From an uncultured Anaerolineae bacterium (GTDB taxonomy: Bacteria > Chloroflexota > Anaerolineae > Anaerolineales > UBA4823), in the NCBI GenBank assembly GCA_937129505.1, contig CAKZNJ010000425.1, positions 1 through 23,999 on the forward strand: 23,999 bases of DNA. The letters run 5' to 3'. The translations under genes and the position numbers were made by a program. This document shows positions 7,362-16,230 of this stretch, piece after piece; the first letter of the stretch is position 1; each line of letters opens with the position of its first letter. The notes beneath the pieces are model-generated. The model did not search any database and was not told the origin of the DNA. It was given only the letters and a program-made list of their open reading frames with translations.

Positions 7362-8672
7362 ATGGCAAGATATATCCTGCGACGGTTGTTCACGATGTTG
7401 TTGACCATGATTTTGGTCTCGATCTTCGTTTTCGCCATTGTCGAGATCGCTCCCGGCAATGTAGCCCGGAATATTCTAGGTGCTTACGCTACACCCGAGC
7501 AGGAACAATCGATGCAGAATCAACTGGGGTTAGATCGACCGGTTGTTATCCGCTATATCTCTTGGCTTTTCGGTTCAGATTGGCAAGCCCAACGAGTAGT
7601 GGGATTCCCCTTGCGAGAGATCGTGATTAGCGAGGGGACAGTTGAGAGATACCGTCAATGGTGGGCGGTCGATCCACAAGGGAACTTGATCCAATGGGAT
7701 GTTGAAAATGGGCAACTGTTCCGTTTCGTCCGTCAACCGGATGGCAGCGTAACCAAAGTGGATGACGAGGCGAGTTGGAGAATTGATGAAAATGGGCGAC
7801 ATTATTTTTGGGGGATCGATAACGCCAATCGAGCAGCGCTTTGGGTTAGGGGAGAAGGTGGCATCGAGTATCGTTATGAATATTCGGGTTGGATTGCCAC
7901 GACCGATTCACCCCTTGACTATATCCCGCTTGGCAAGGGTTTGCTGCGCGGCGATGCCGGTATTTCCTTGCGGTACAAACGGCCGGTCTCAGAAGTCATC
8001 GCGAGACGCTTTGCTAATTCCTTGATTTTAGCCGCTTTGGCAATCGCTTTTTCGATCCCTTTGGCTGTTTTGCTGGGCTTAATCGCGGGGTTAAACGAAG
8101 GAAAATTTCTCGATCGCTTTATTTCTGTGTCCAGTTTGGTGACGGCTGCATCGCCAGATTTTGCCACAGGCATTCTTTTGATCATGATCTTTGCCTTGTG
8201 GCTAAAGCTCTTGCCCGGGGCAACGGTGTTCATGGAAGAACTCGCCGTGCTCAAGAATCCCAAGTTACTTGTCTTGCCGGTACTGACGGCGAGTTTGGTG
8301 GAGATCGGTTATGTGGTGCGGATGACACGCGCCAGCGTGGTGGAAGTGATGAACACCGCTTATGTGCGCACTGCCATTCTCAAAGGTCTTAGCAAAAGCC
8401 GCATTATCTTTCGGCATGTTCTGCGCAATGCCATGATGGCGCCGATTACGGTCATCATGCTCCATGTCAACTGGTTTATCGGTGGTTTGGTTGTGGTTGA
8501 GTCGGTTTTTGGTTATCCCGGCTTAGGAAATCTGATCTTGAACGCCGCTTTATACAAGGATGTTTATACGATTGAGGCCTGTTCGATGATCTTAATTGCC
8601 TTGGCGGTCGGCACCCAATTGCTCGCCGATGTAATCTACGCCGCCATTAATCCCCGCATTCGCTACAACTAG
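7362..8672 (+). CDS. ABC transporter permease, DppB-type, with large insert
   Basis: A 436-aa inner-membrane permease of the dipeptide/oligopeptide/nickel importer family. The N-terminus (MARYILRRL, first membrane helix about 8-30), the QLGLDRP segment (54-60) and the EAA cytoplasmic loop (AYVRTAILKGLSKSRIIFRHVLRN, 333-356) are typical. Five further membrane segments lie between about 218 and 428. Family members are usually 305-340 aa; the excess is an insert of roughly 120 residues (about 74-195) between helices 1 and 2. The insert is rich in Trp, Tyr, Asp and Gly with repeated strand-turn patterns (DPQGNLIQW, DENGRHYFW) and should face the outside. The ribosome binding site is AAAGG 8 nt before ATG. 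It works with the next permease and the fused ATPase. Confidence 0.94.
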   Translation: MARYILRRLFTMLLTMILVSIFVFAIVEIAPGNVARNILGAYATPEQEQSMQNQLGLDRPVVIRYISWLFGSDWQAQRVVGFPLREIVISEGTVERYRQWWAVDPQGNLIQWDVENGQLFRFVRQPDGSVTKVDDEASWRIDENGRHYFWGIDNANRAALWVRGEGGIEYRYEYSGWIATTDSPLDYIPLGKGLLRGDAGISLRYKRPVSEVIARRFANSLILAALAIAFSIPLAVLLGLIAGLNEGKFLDRFISVSSLVTAASPDFATGILLIMIFALWLKLLPGATVFMEELAVLKNPKLLVLPVLTASLVEIGYVVRMTRASVVEVMNTAYVRTAILKGLSKSRIIFRHVLRNAMMAPITVIMLHVNWFIGGLVVVESVFGYPGLGNLILNAALYKDVYTIEACSMILIALAVGTQLLADVIYAAINPRIRYN

Positions 8673-8685
8673 AGAGGCAAGAGCA

Positions 8686-9600
8686 ATGGGTCAAGGTCTT
8701 CCCTTTTCGATGCAATCTTCATCCAGTGGCAATGCTTCCTTGGATGAGATTCGCCCCCCAAGTTTAGCGCGAAGAGTACGGGATTTTTTATCTTTGATTT
8801 GGGCTTCGCCCACCGCGATGTTTGGCTTATCGATTGTTTTGATTTGGGTGGTGCTTGCTATCCTAGCGCCTCAGATTAGCCGCTACTCCCCCTTTGAACA
8901 AAATTACACTTACATCAATAAGCCACCCAGCGCTGAGCATATTTTGGGCACCGATCATCTAGGACGCGACGTGCTGGCGCGTTTATTGTTTGGCGCCCGC
9001 ACCATTTTATTGCTTGGTCCAGCTTCAGTCTTCGTTGCTTTTCTGGTGGGCATCGCCTTGGGGTTGCCAGCGGGTTATTACGGCGGCTGGATTGACGAAA
9101 CCATTATGCGGGTTTTAGACGCTTTTATGGCGTTTCCGACCATCTTGCTTTATATGATCATCATCTCTGCGCTCGGTCCTTCTGCCTTGAACGTAGTGAT
9201 TGCTATTGCCATCGGTGGTACGCCGGGCATTGCCCGTTTGGTTCGGGCTTTAACAATGGATATCCGCACCCGTGAATATGTGGCAGCGGCCAAGCTGCGC
9301 GGCGATTCAGATCTTGTAATCATGTTGCGCGAGATATTGCCCAATTGTCGTGGCCCCTTGATTGTCGATTTTCTGATGCGGGTTGGTTACGCTGCCTTCT
9401 ATATCGGAACGCTGGGCTTTCTTGGCCTTGGCCTACCTCCACCCACGCCCGATTGGGGGGGAATGGTGCAAGAAGGCCATACGCGCATGACCGTCAATGT
9501 TTGGCCAGTCTTGACGGCAACTCTCTCGATTATCAGTTTGGTGATCGGTTTGAATCTTTTTGCGGACGGATTGCGAGAAGAAAGTATGCGCTACCAGTGA
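8686..9600 (+). CDS. ABC transporter permease, DppC-type
   Basis: A 304-aa second permease of the same importer. It has the N-terminal helix after a basic cytoplasmic segment (about 45-65), the characteristic HILGTDHLGRDVLARLLFG stretch (about 85-103), and an EAA loop EYVAAAKLRGDSDLVIMLREILPN (about 204-227). The C-terminus ends LNLFADGLREESMRYQ, close to the DppC/OppC family ending. It follows the first permease by 13 bp and precedes the ATPase by 12 bp, consistent with one transcript. Length is normal for the family, unlike its partner. Confidence 0.95.
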   Translation: MGQGLPFSMQSSSSGNASLDEIRPPSLARRVRDFLSLIWASPTAMFGLSIVLIWVVLAILAPQISRYSPFEQNYTYINKPPSAEHILGTDHLGRDVLARLLFGARTILLLGPASVFVAFLVGIALGLPAGYYGGWIDETIMRVLDAFMAFPTILLYMIIISALGPSALNVVIAIAIGGTPGIARLVRALTMDIRTREYVAAAKLRGDSDLVIMLREILPNCRGPLIVDFLMRVGYAAFYIGTLGFLGLGLPPPTPDWGGMVQEGHTRMTVNVWPVLTATLSIISLVIGLNLFADGLREESMRYQ

Positions 9601-9612
9601 GGATGATAGTTG

Positions 9613-11673
9613 ATGGAAGAGACAACTCCGATTTTAGCGGTTAGGAATTTGGCGGTTAGCTATAAAACGCGCAAACGAATCGTGGACGCCGTGCGGGACG
9701 TCAGTTTTGAGATCTGGCGAGGGGAGAATCTCGGCTTAGTTGGAGAGTCAGGTTGTGGGAAAAGCACCGTTGCCTATTCAATTGTGAATTTTCTAGGCGC
9801 AAATGGCTTTATTCGCCATGGTGAAATTCAGTTCAAAGGCAAATCCTTACGCAATCGTTCCGAGGATGAATTGCGTCAGATGCGTGGCGCCGAGATTTCG
9901 ATGGTTTATCAGGAGCCGATGTCCGCCCTCAACCCCACAATGCGCATCCAAGATCAAATGGCTGAGACCCTGATGACTCATCGAGGTCTCAGCAAAAAAG
10001 ATGCTTATGATCAGGTTCTTGAGGCGCTCAAGCGCGTTTATATGCCGGATGCAGAGGGGACGATGAGCCGCTATCCGCACCAATTATCGGGTGGACAGCA
10101 GCAAAGGGTGCTGATTGCCATGGCGTTGCTCAACAACCCTTCTTTATTGATTATGGATGAACCGACCACGGCTTTGGATGTCACCGTTGAAGCAGCCGTC
10201 CTAGACCTAATCGCCGAGTTACAAGCCCAATATCAGACAGCGACCCTATATATCTCGCATAACATGGGGGTTGTCGCACGTGTCTCCCATAAAGTGGCGG
10301 TGATGTATGCTGGTGAAATCGTCGAGCTCGCCGAAGCAAGAGAAATCTTTTACCGTCCCCTACATCCCTATACGATGGGATTGATGCGCTGTTTGCCTGA
10401 TGTTGATGCCCCAAAGGGGAGCAGGCGGTTGGTACCCATCCCTGGTCGCGTCCCTTCGCCCCACCAACTGCCCCAAGGGTGCATTTTTTCCCCTCGTTGT
10501 GAGTTCGCTCAAGAGCTTTGTTTTCAAGAACATCCGTCCAGCGAGGAAGTACAAGCGAAACACTTTGTCCGTTGTTGGCGAGCTGAGGAGTGGGTAACGG
10601 CGCCGGTTGTCTCTGAATGTTTGGAGGAGGAAATAGAGCCTTGTCCGGAGAGGTGGGATGAAAATCCTCCTAACTTGCTGACGCTAGAAAACGTGAGGGT
10701 TTATTATCCGGTGCCGTTCCAGACCGTGGGAGGATATTTGGGTTTGGAAAAGCGCCGCTATGTGCGCGCAGCCGATGGGATCGATTTCGCGCTGCAACGG
10801 GGCAGAACCCTGGGGATTGTCGGTGAATCGGGCTGCGGGAAGAGCACAGTTGCGCGAGCCATTGTTGGCTTAGAGCCTCTTTCCGACGGCAAGATTGAAT
10901 TTGTCGGTTTGGACATTTCACTTCCCGTTCATAGGCGGTCATTAGAGGTCATTCAACAGATGCAAATGGTCTTTCAAGACCCAAACAGTGTCCTCAATCC
11001 CTCCTATTGTGTGGGTGATCAAATCGCTTTTTCGCTGCGGCGCTTTCGGACGGTCTCAAAAGATCAAATCCAGGACGAAGTCATTCGATTATTACGGGCG
11101 GTGAAGTTGGATGAGAGCTATTACTATCGAATGCCGCGTCAACTGAGCGGGGGTGAAAAACAGCGCATTGGCATTGCCCGGGCAATTGCTTCTCATCCAG
11201 CGCTTTTGATTTGCGATGAACCTGTCTCAGCTTTGGATGTTTCTGTTCAAGCGGCCATTTTGAACTTACTGTTAGAGATTCAGAATAGTCAAAAAACAAC
11301 CATGATTTTGATCTCTCACGATCTCAGCGCGGTGCGCTTTTTCTCGGACGATGTGGCCGTGATGTATCTGGGGAAGATCGTCGAAATCGGCCCTTGTGAG
11401 TCGATTTACACACCCCCTCATCATCCTTACACCGCTGCGCTGCTCGCAGCCGTTCCTCGTCCAAACCCAGACTTAAAGGTTTCGCATGTGCGCTTAAGCG
11501 GTCGAGTTCCGAGTGCCATTCAGCCACCGTCTGGCTGCCGTTTTCACACCCGCTGTCCCTTCAAAATTGGCGAAATCTGTGAAACGGAACAACCCCCTCA
11601 ACGCGAATTAGGGGGAGGGCACCGCATCGTCTGTCATCTCTCCATCGAGGAACTTTATCGTATTACCCCCTAA
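9613..11673 (+). CDS. Fused dual-domain ABC transporter ATPase (DppD-DppF fusion)
   Basis: A 686-aa protein holding both nucleotide-binding domains of the importer. Domain 1 has Walker A GESGCGKST (about 44-52), signature LSGGQQQR (158-165), Walker B LLIMDEP (178-184) and H-loop His near 216. Domain 2 repeats them at about 404-412, 511-518, 531-537 and 569. Each half ends in the oligopeptide-transporter C-terminal domain with four cysteines (GCIFSPRCEF...C...RCW, and GCRFHTRCPF...C...VCH), which in relatives can hold an iron-sulfur cluster. All catalytic residues look intact in both halves. The open frame begins with TTG at 9610, but the ATG immediately after it is preferred; GAGG lies 10 nt upstream and overlaps the permease stop. 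Confidence 0.95.
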   Translation: MEETTPILAVRNLAVSYKTRKRIVDAVRDVSFEIWRGENLGLVGESGCGKSTVAYSIVNFLGANGFIRHGEIQFKGKSLRNRSEDELRQMRGAEISMVYQEPMSALNPTMRIQDQMAETLMTHRGLSKKDAYDQVLEALKRVYMPDAEGTMSRYPHQLSGGQQQRVLIAMALLNNPSLLIMDEPTTALDVTVEAAVLDLIAELQAQYQTATLYISHNMGVVARVSHKVAVMYAGEIVELAEAREIFYRPLHPYTMGLMRCLPDVDAPKGSRRLVPIPGRVPSPHQLPQGCIFSPRCEFAQELCFQEHPSSEEVQAKHFVRCWRAEEWVTAPVVSECLEEEIEPCPERWDENPPNLLTLENVRVYYPVPFQTVGGYLGLEKRRYVRAADGIDFALQRGRTLGIVGESGCGKSTVARAIVGLEPLSDGKIEFVGLDISLPVHRRSLEVIQQMQMVFQDPNSVLNPSYCVGDQIAFSLRRFRTVSKDQIQDEVIRLLRAVKLDESYYYRMPRQLSGGEKQRIGIARAIASHPALLICDEPVSALDVSVQAAILNLLLEIQNSQKTTMILISHDLSAVRFFSDDVAVMYLGKIVEIGPCESIYTPPHHPYTAALLAAVPRPNPDLKVSHVRLSGRVPSAIQPPSGCRFHTRCPFKIGEICETEQPPQRELGGGHRIVCHLSIEELYRITP

Positions 11674-11711
11674 GAATTTGGTAATCTTTTTGACCTCAGA
11701 AAGGATTCTCT

Positions 11712-12956
11712 ATGCACCCTGACAAACCATTCTTTCTTCGCGATCCTTGGAAATACGATCCCGATCGGCGCAATCAGAAGGCTCTCGACCAAGAGTTAGG
11801 CTTTGAAACGCGAGCTTTGCACAGCGGCTTCCATCCCTTAGAGGAGATAATGGAATTCCGCTCGTTTGCTGTCCCAATCGTTCAATCGATGACCTACCCT
11901 TATGAATGCTTTGAAAAATTCCCTAACTACATCTACGGGCGCAGCAAGACTCCCACCGTTACCGTTTTGGAGAAACGATTAGCTGCCCTAGAGGGCGGTG
12001 AAGCGTGTGTGACGGCTTGTTCCGGTTCGCAAGCCTTGTTTCAATTGATCTTTACCATCGCGCGCCCGGGGGATAATGTCGTGACAACCCTTAACACTTT
12101 TGGCGAAGGCTACAAGCAAGCCGCATCGATTTTTCCGCAACGATGTAACGTTGAGTTTCGATTTGTACGCGATTTTATGAATTTAGAGGCTTGGGATGCC
12201 GCAATCGATCAGCGCACCAAGCTGGTTTGGGTGGAGACGCCAAGCAATCCTTGTTTACAAGTGACCGACATTCAGGGAGTGGCGGAGGTAGCACACCAGC
12301 GAGGCGTACCTCTGATGGTGGATAACACCACTGCCACTGCGGCTTTACAAAAACCGATGGAGTTTGGCGCCGACATTATCTTGCTTTCTTTGACCAAGTT
12401 TCTGTGTGGGAATGCAACTGTTCTCGGCGGAGCGGTGATCGGGCCGGAGGCATTAGTAGAAGATATCCGTTGGAATACTACCGAATTCGTTGGGGCAATT
12501 TTGCAACCCTTTGAGGCATGGCTAATGCTTCAGTATTTGGAGACCCTTTCCTTGCGCATGGAACGCCATAGCCAAAATGCTCAGCGGGTGGCTGAATTTT
12601 TATTTTCTCACCCGAAAGTAAAACATGTTAATTATCCTGGCTTGCCCAACCACCCCCAAAGGGAATTGGCACGCCGTCAGATGAAAGCTAATGGAGGGCT
12701 GCTTTCATTTATTGTCCCCCGAGGTATGGAGGGTGCTGCCCTCGTCATGAACAATTTCCGCTTGATCACCCATGCCGTTACATTTGGCACAAGCCGCACG
12801 ATTTGTATGCACCCCCGCACGATCACCCATGAACACATGACTCAAGAGGAGCGAGATGCCGCTGGAATCGACGACGGTTTGATCCGCTTGTCGGTGGGTT
12901 TGGAAAGCGCTGAGGATATTATTGCTGACCTTGAGCAAGCGCTGGCAAAGCTGTAG
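11712..12956 (+). CDS. PLP-dependent Cys/Met metabolism enzyme (cystathionine gamma-lyase/synthase family)
   Basis: A 414-aa fold-type I PLP enzyme. Landmarks are YGRSKTPT (75-82), the glycine/serine phosphate-binding stretch CSGSQALF (103-110), Asp204 in LMVDNTTATA, the Schiff-base Lys229 in SLTKFLCGNATVLGG and the ending LIRLSVGLESAEDI. The family catalyses gamma- or beta-elimination or replacement on Cys, Met and homoserine derivatives. The position normally held by the PLP-stacking Tyr (Tyr114 of Pseudomonas methionine gamma-lyase, in a YGGTY-like motif) reads TFGEGY here, so Phe130 seems to replace it, which argues against assuming a textbook activity. The ribosome binding site is AAAGGA 6 nt before ATG. 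Within the operon it may cleave or rearrange the demethylated product (inference). Confidence 0.9.
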   Translation: MHPDKPFFLRDPWKYDPDRRNQKALDQELGFETRALHSGFHPLEEIMEFRSFAVPIVQSMTYPYECFEKFPNYIYGRSKTPTVTVLEKRLAALEGGEACVTACSGSQALFQLIFTIARPGDNVVTTLNTFGEGYKQAASIFPQRCNVEFRFVRDFMNLEAWDAAIDQRTKLVWVETPSNPCLQVTDIQGVAEVAHQRGVPLMVDNTTATAALQKPMEFGADIILLSLTKFLCGNATVLGGAVIGPEALVEDIRWNTTEFVGAILQPFEAWLMLQYLETLSLRMERHSQNAQRVAEFLFSHPKVKHVNYPGLPNHPQRELARRQMKANGGLLSFIVPRGMEGAALVMNNFRLITHAVTFGTSRTICMHPRTITHEHMTQEERDAAGIDDGLIRLSVGLESAEDIIADLEQALAKL

Positions 12957-13008
12957 CTTGCAAGGATGTGTCTGATTTGCTAAAAATTTGAGAAAAGTTG
13001 CCAGAAAA

Positions 13009-13986
13009 ATGTGGGCTTCTTTTTGGCTGAGCGAATCTGACATTCATAAAGCGCGCCGGGCACTCGGTACATCGCTACAGGCAACCCCTTTGTTGAGACT
13101 TTCCTTGATAGAGGAAGGGCAAAGGGGAGAAGGGGAAGTTTTCGCCCGCTTAGAATCTTTGCAAGTGACTGGTTCCTTCAAAGCACGCGCAGCACACTAC
13201 GCCTTGCAAGAAATTGAAGATCAACTGGACGAGAAAGGCGTTTGGACAGCTAGCGCCGGCAATATGGGTAAAGCGTTAGCTTGGGCGGCAAAACAGAGAG
13301 AGATTCCCTGCACCGTAATTATCCCCCATGATGCCCCCCTTGTAAAACGAGAAGCGATTGCTCATTTTGGGGCACAGTTAGTCGAAGTGCCGTTCGACGA
13401 ATATCAGCAAATTCAGGTGAAGGGTGAACATCCCGCCGGGAAAGGAAAGCTCATTCACCCTTTTGCCGATCGCGCGGTGATCGCAGCTCATGCCGTTCTG
13501 GGGTGGGAAATTCTGGAAGCTCAACCTGGTCTTGAAGCCATTTTTCTCCCTTATGGAGGAGGGGGGCTCTGTACGGGTGTCGCTCAAGCTGCTCGCTTTT
13601 TCAATCCGCAGATCAAGGTGATCGCCTGTGAGGTAGAAACTGCAATCCCCCTAACGGTCTCCCTTAGAGCCGGCAAACCGCTTACCACTTCTTATACTCC
13701 TAGCTTCGTCTCTGGGATGGGAGCACCCTTTGTTTTTCCGCAGATGTGGGAAATCGTCCGCCAATTGGTCTCAGAGACCGAAGTGGTTACCTTAGCTGAG
13801 GTGCGCAATGCTATCCGATGGCTCTATCACCAGGCTCATTTGGTGGTCGAGGGAGCCGGTGCGGTCAGCTTGGCGGCAGCTTGGAAGAATAGAGGTCGTT
13901 TTCGTAGGGCAGCATGTATCATTACTGGCGGAAACATTGATCCCCAATTGTTCTGTGAGGTGCTGAAGGATGCTGAACTTCAATAG
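13009..13986 (+). CDS. Threonine/serine dehydratase-like PLP enzyme (fold type II)
   Basis: A 325-aa tryptophan-synthase-beta-fold PLP enzyme. It has the Schiff-base lysine in VTGSFKAR (Lys58), the carboxylate-binding SAGNMGKA (82-89) and the phosphate-binding GGGGL (183-187). Such enzymes deaminate beta-hydroxy amino acids to 2-oxo acids; the hydroxyectoine-utilisation dehydratase EutB is one relative, and serine/threonine dehydratase or diaminopropionate lyase-like activities are alternatives. No regulatory ACT domain is present, in keeping with a catabolic form. A TTG start at 12988 would add seven residues; the ATG is preferred although its ribosome binding site is weak. Its 3' end overlaps the next gene by 17 bp, suggesting coupled translation. 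Confidence 0.88.
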   Translation: MWASFWLSESDIHKARRALGTSLQATPLLRLSLIEEGQRGEGEVFARLESLQVTGSFKARAAHYALQEIEDQLDEKGVWTASAGNMGKALAWAAKQREIPCTVIIPHDAPLVKREAIAHFGAQLVEVPFDEYQQIQVKGEHPAGKGKLIHPFADRAVIAAHAVLGWEILEAQPGLEAIFLPYGGGGLCTGVAQAARFFNPQIKVIACEVETAIPLTVSLRAGKPLTTSYTPSFVSGMGAPFVFPQMWEIVRQLVSETEVVTLAEVRNAIRWLYHQAHLVVEGAGAVSLAAAWKNRGRFRRAACIITGGNIDPQLFCEVLKDAELQ

Positions 13987-14758
13987 AGATATGGGAATCC
14001 ACAAGATTCGAGCTAGAGCAGGCAGGCGGTGTTATGGAATGGGGTTGGGAGTCATCCTCTTGGATGATGTATACCCGGGCTTTCCGGGGGACGTGCGCAA
14101 TGCCAGCGGCTACCCTTTTCCCATCCAATATGAAATTGCTTATGGAGTTGATATCTTTCGCTTGGTGCGCGAGGCGGATAAAAGCCCTTGTTTGCCTCCC
14201 CTCTTACAAGCCGCGAAACGATTAGAAGAGATGGGGTGCCGAGCGATTCTCGCTGAATGCGGGTATTTTGCCTATTTTCAACGCGAGGTAGCAGAGGCTG
14301 TTAAGGTGCCTGTGTTCCTTTCTAGTCTATTACAGGTTCCTTTCGCTCAGCAGATTATCTCATCCAAACAGGTGGTAGGAATCCTAGTGGCAAATTCCCG
14401 TTATCTCACTGAACGTCATTTAACTGCAGTTGGCATTCAACCGGGGAGCAATTATGTCATTGGGGGAGCGATGGACGATGGGCAGTGTGAAGAGTTCGAT
14501 CATTTATGGACAGCCGGGGTGCGCCCCGCTATCCCCGAGGCAGAGTACGAGAAAGCCGAGCAAGAGTTTCTGAATGTAGCAATCGAATTTTACCGCCGCC
14601 ACCCCACGATGGGAGCCATGGTCTTAGAATGCACCGGCTTTCCTCCATTTGCACGCGCTTTACAACGTCAGATCGACATTCCCATTTTTAGCTGGGGAAC
14701 GTTGATGGATTATGCCTATGCGGTGGTAGTCCACCGCGACTATTATGGACACGTCTAA
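13970..14758 (+). CDS. Aspartate/glutamate racemase family protein
   Basis: A 262-aa member of the Asp/Glu/hydantoin racemase superfamily. The two catalytic cysteines are in place: Cys97 in LAECGYF and Cys221 in LECTGFPPF, each at the end of a beta strand. The N-terminal GLGVILLDDVYPGFPGDVRN (25-44) is a stretch I associate with an uncharacterised branch of the superfamily. Activities in the superfamily include amino acid racemisation, maleate isomerisation and arylmalonate decarboxylation, so the product name is a family label only. The start at 13970 has GAGG 9 nt upstream and overlaps the preceding stop; ATG at 13991 is an alternative. Its pairing with a dehydratase-like PLP enzyme recalls the EutA/EutB pair of ectoine catabolism (inference). 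Confidence 0.88.
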   Translation: MLNFNRDMGIHKIRARAGRRCYGMGLGVILLDDVYPGFPGDVRNASGYPFPIQYEIAYGVDIFRLVREADKSPCLPPLLQAAKRLEEMGCRAILAECGYFAYFQREVAEAVKVPVFLSSLLQVPFAQQIISSKQVVGILVANSRYLTERHLTAVGIQPGSNYVIGGAMDDGQCEEFDHLWTAGVRPAIPEAEYEKAEQEFLNVAIEFYRRHPTMGAMVLECTGFPPFARALQRQIDIPIFSWGTLMDYAYAVVVHRDYYGHV

Positions 14759-14774
14759 GGATGGACGATAGGAG

Positions 14775-16220
14775 ATGATCGTTTATCAGCATACTACCCC
14801 CCGTTTTCGCGTTCTGGATGAACCAAGCTGCCAACAAATCTTTGAGGCAGCCCTCGAAGTGCTGCAACGTACGGGCGTATTGGTTTTGAATCCCAAAGCC
14901 CAACAAATCTTGAGCTCAGCAGGTTGCCGAAATACCGATCTGCGTTTCTATATCAACCCCTCCTTGGTTGAAAAGGCGATTTCAACCGCCCCGCGCAACT
15001 TCACGATTTGGGGACAAGAGGAGACAAAGAATATCCATATCCAAGCTGGGCGGGTGCATTTCGGGCCAGGACCGACTTGCACGTATTTTATCGACCCCCT
15101 CAGCGGTGAGAGGCGGCGTTCCCGCCGCGGCGATGCCGCCTTGGTGGCAAGGGTATGTGAAGGGTTAGAGAATTTGGATTATGTGATGAGCTTGAGTATT
15201 TTCGATGATGTCACCCCAACCCTCTCGCCGTTGTATGAGTTTGCTGAGATGATCACAGCGACAAAAAAACCGGTGGTGGCGTGGGCGACTGAGCCGCAGA
15301 TACTAGAACAAATCGATCAAGTCGCCCAAGTCGTTGCCGGCGGTGAGGTGGCTTTAAGAGAAAAGCCGAACTTTGCATTTTTCGCGACCTATGAGTCGCC
15401 CTTACGGCTCGCCGATGGTCAAATGGGGTGTTTGCTCTGGGCGGCGGAGCATCAGATTCCGGTGATCTGTTTGGGTGGTCCCACCGTAGGATTAGAGTCT
15501 CCTCCGACAGGGGCAAGCGCGCTCGTCCTTCATTTAGCGGCAGCATTAGCTGCGTTGGCGCTGGTGCAATTACACCAGCCAGCTGCCCCAATGGTGATTG
15601 GGGCAGCTTTGGGGGCGATGGACCTGCGCACGGCGCGTCCCGCCTATGGCTCACCGGAGATGAGCCTTTACACTGCAGCTGCTGCCGAGCTAGCCCGATA
15701 CCTAAATTTGCCATTCATGGGCACTGGCGGAGCTTCGGAGAGCAAAGCGGTCGATGCTCAAGCCAGTATGGAGGTCACCTTTCAGGTATTCCTCTCCGCC
15801 TTGAGCGGCGCAGATTTAGTCCATGATGTTGGCTTTCTGGACTGTGCTGATATTGGCTCATTAGAGTTGTTGATCCTAGCCGATGAGGCGATTGCGATGA
15901 CTAAGCGCATTCTGCGGGGCATTGAAATTAATCCACATACGATGTTGTTAGACTTGATCGAGAAAGTGGGACCTGGGTCTCACTTCCTTTCCCAACCCCA
16001 ATCGGTTGCTCTGTGTAAAAAAGAAATCTGGGTACCCACACTCGCCGATCGCAATGCCTATGTGGCGTGGGAGAAAAGCGGAGCGAAAAGTTTTAATCAG
16101 CGTTTGCGTGATCGCCTATTGCGAGTCTTAGATACAGTTCCTGAGCGGTGGGTATCTCAGGATCGCCAAAGGGAAATCGAGCACATTTTAGAAGCTGCGG
16201 AGCGAAAGCTTATTCGCTAA
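14775..16220 (+). CDS. Second MttB-family methyltransferase, non-pyrrolysine
   Basis: A 481-aa MttB-superfamily protein, distinct from the first one in the operon. It carries the corresponding motif GGASESKAVDAQ (318-329) with Glu333, and DVGFLDCADIGSLELLILADE downstream matches DVGFMDAGLQGSLQLIVLCNE of its paralogue. There is no in-frame amber codon. Many positions differ elsewhere (for example LGGPTVGLESPPTGASAL at 233-250), so it may demethylate a different substrate or a later intermediate. The ATG is directly abutted by AGGAG, with AAGG 14 nt upstream, so initiation spacing is unusual and translation may depend on coupling to the gene 16 bp upstream. It is the last gene of the operon. 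Confidence 0.9.
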   Translation: MIVYQHTTPRFRVLDEPSCQQIFEAALEVLQRTGVLVLNPKAQQILSSAGCRNTDLRFYINPSLVEKAISTAPRNFTIWGQEETKNIHIQAGRVHFGPGPTCTYFIDPLSGERRRSRRGDAALVARVCEGLENLDYVMSLSIFDDVTPTLSPLYEFAEMITATKKPVVAWATEPQILEQIDQVAQVVAGGEVALREKPNFAFFATYESPLRLADGQMGCLLWAAEHQIPVICLGGPTVGLESPPTGASALVLHLAAALAALALVQLHQPAAPMVIGAALGAMDLRTARPAYGSPEMSLYTAAAAELARYLNLPFMGTGGASESKAVDAQASMEVTFQVFLSALSGADLVHDVGFLDCADIGSLELLILADEAIAMTKRILRGIEINPHTMLLDLIEKVGPGSHFLSQPQSVALCKKEIWVPTLADRNAYVAWEKSGAKSFNQRLRDRLLRVLDTVPERWVSQDRQREIEHILEAAERKLIR

Positions 16221-16230
16221 ACAGGGCGAA

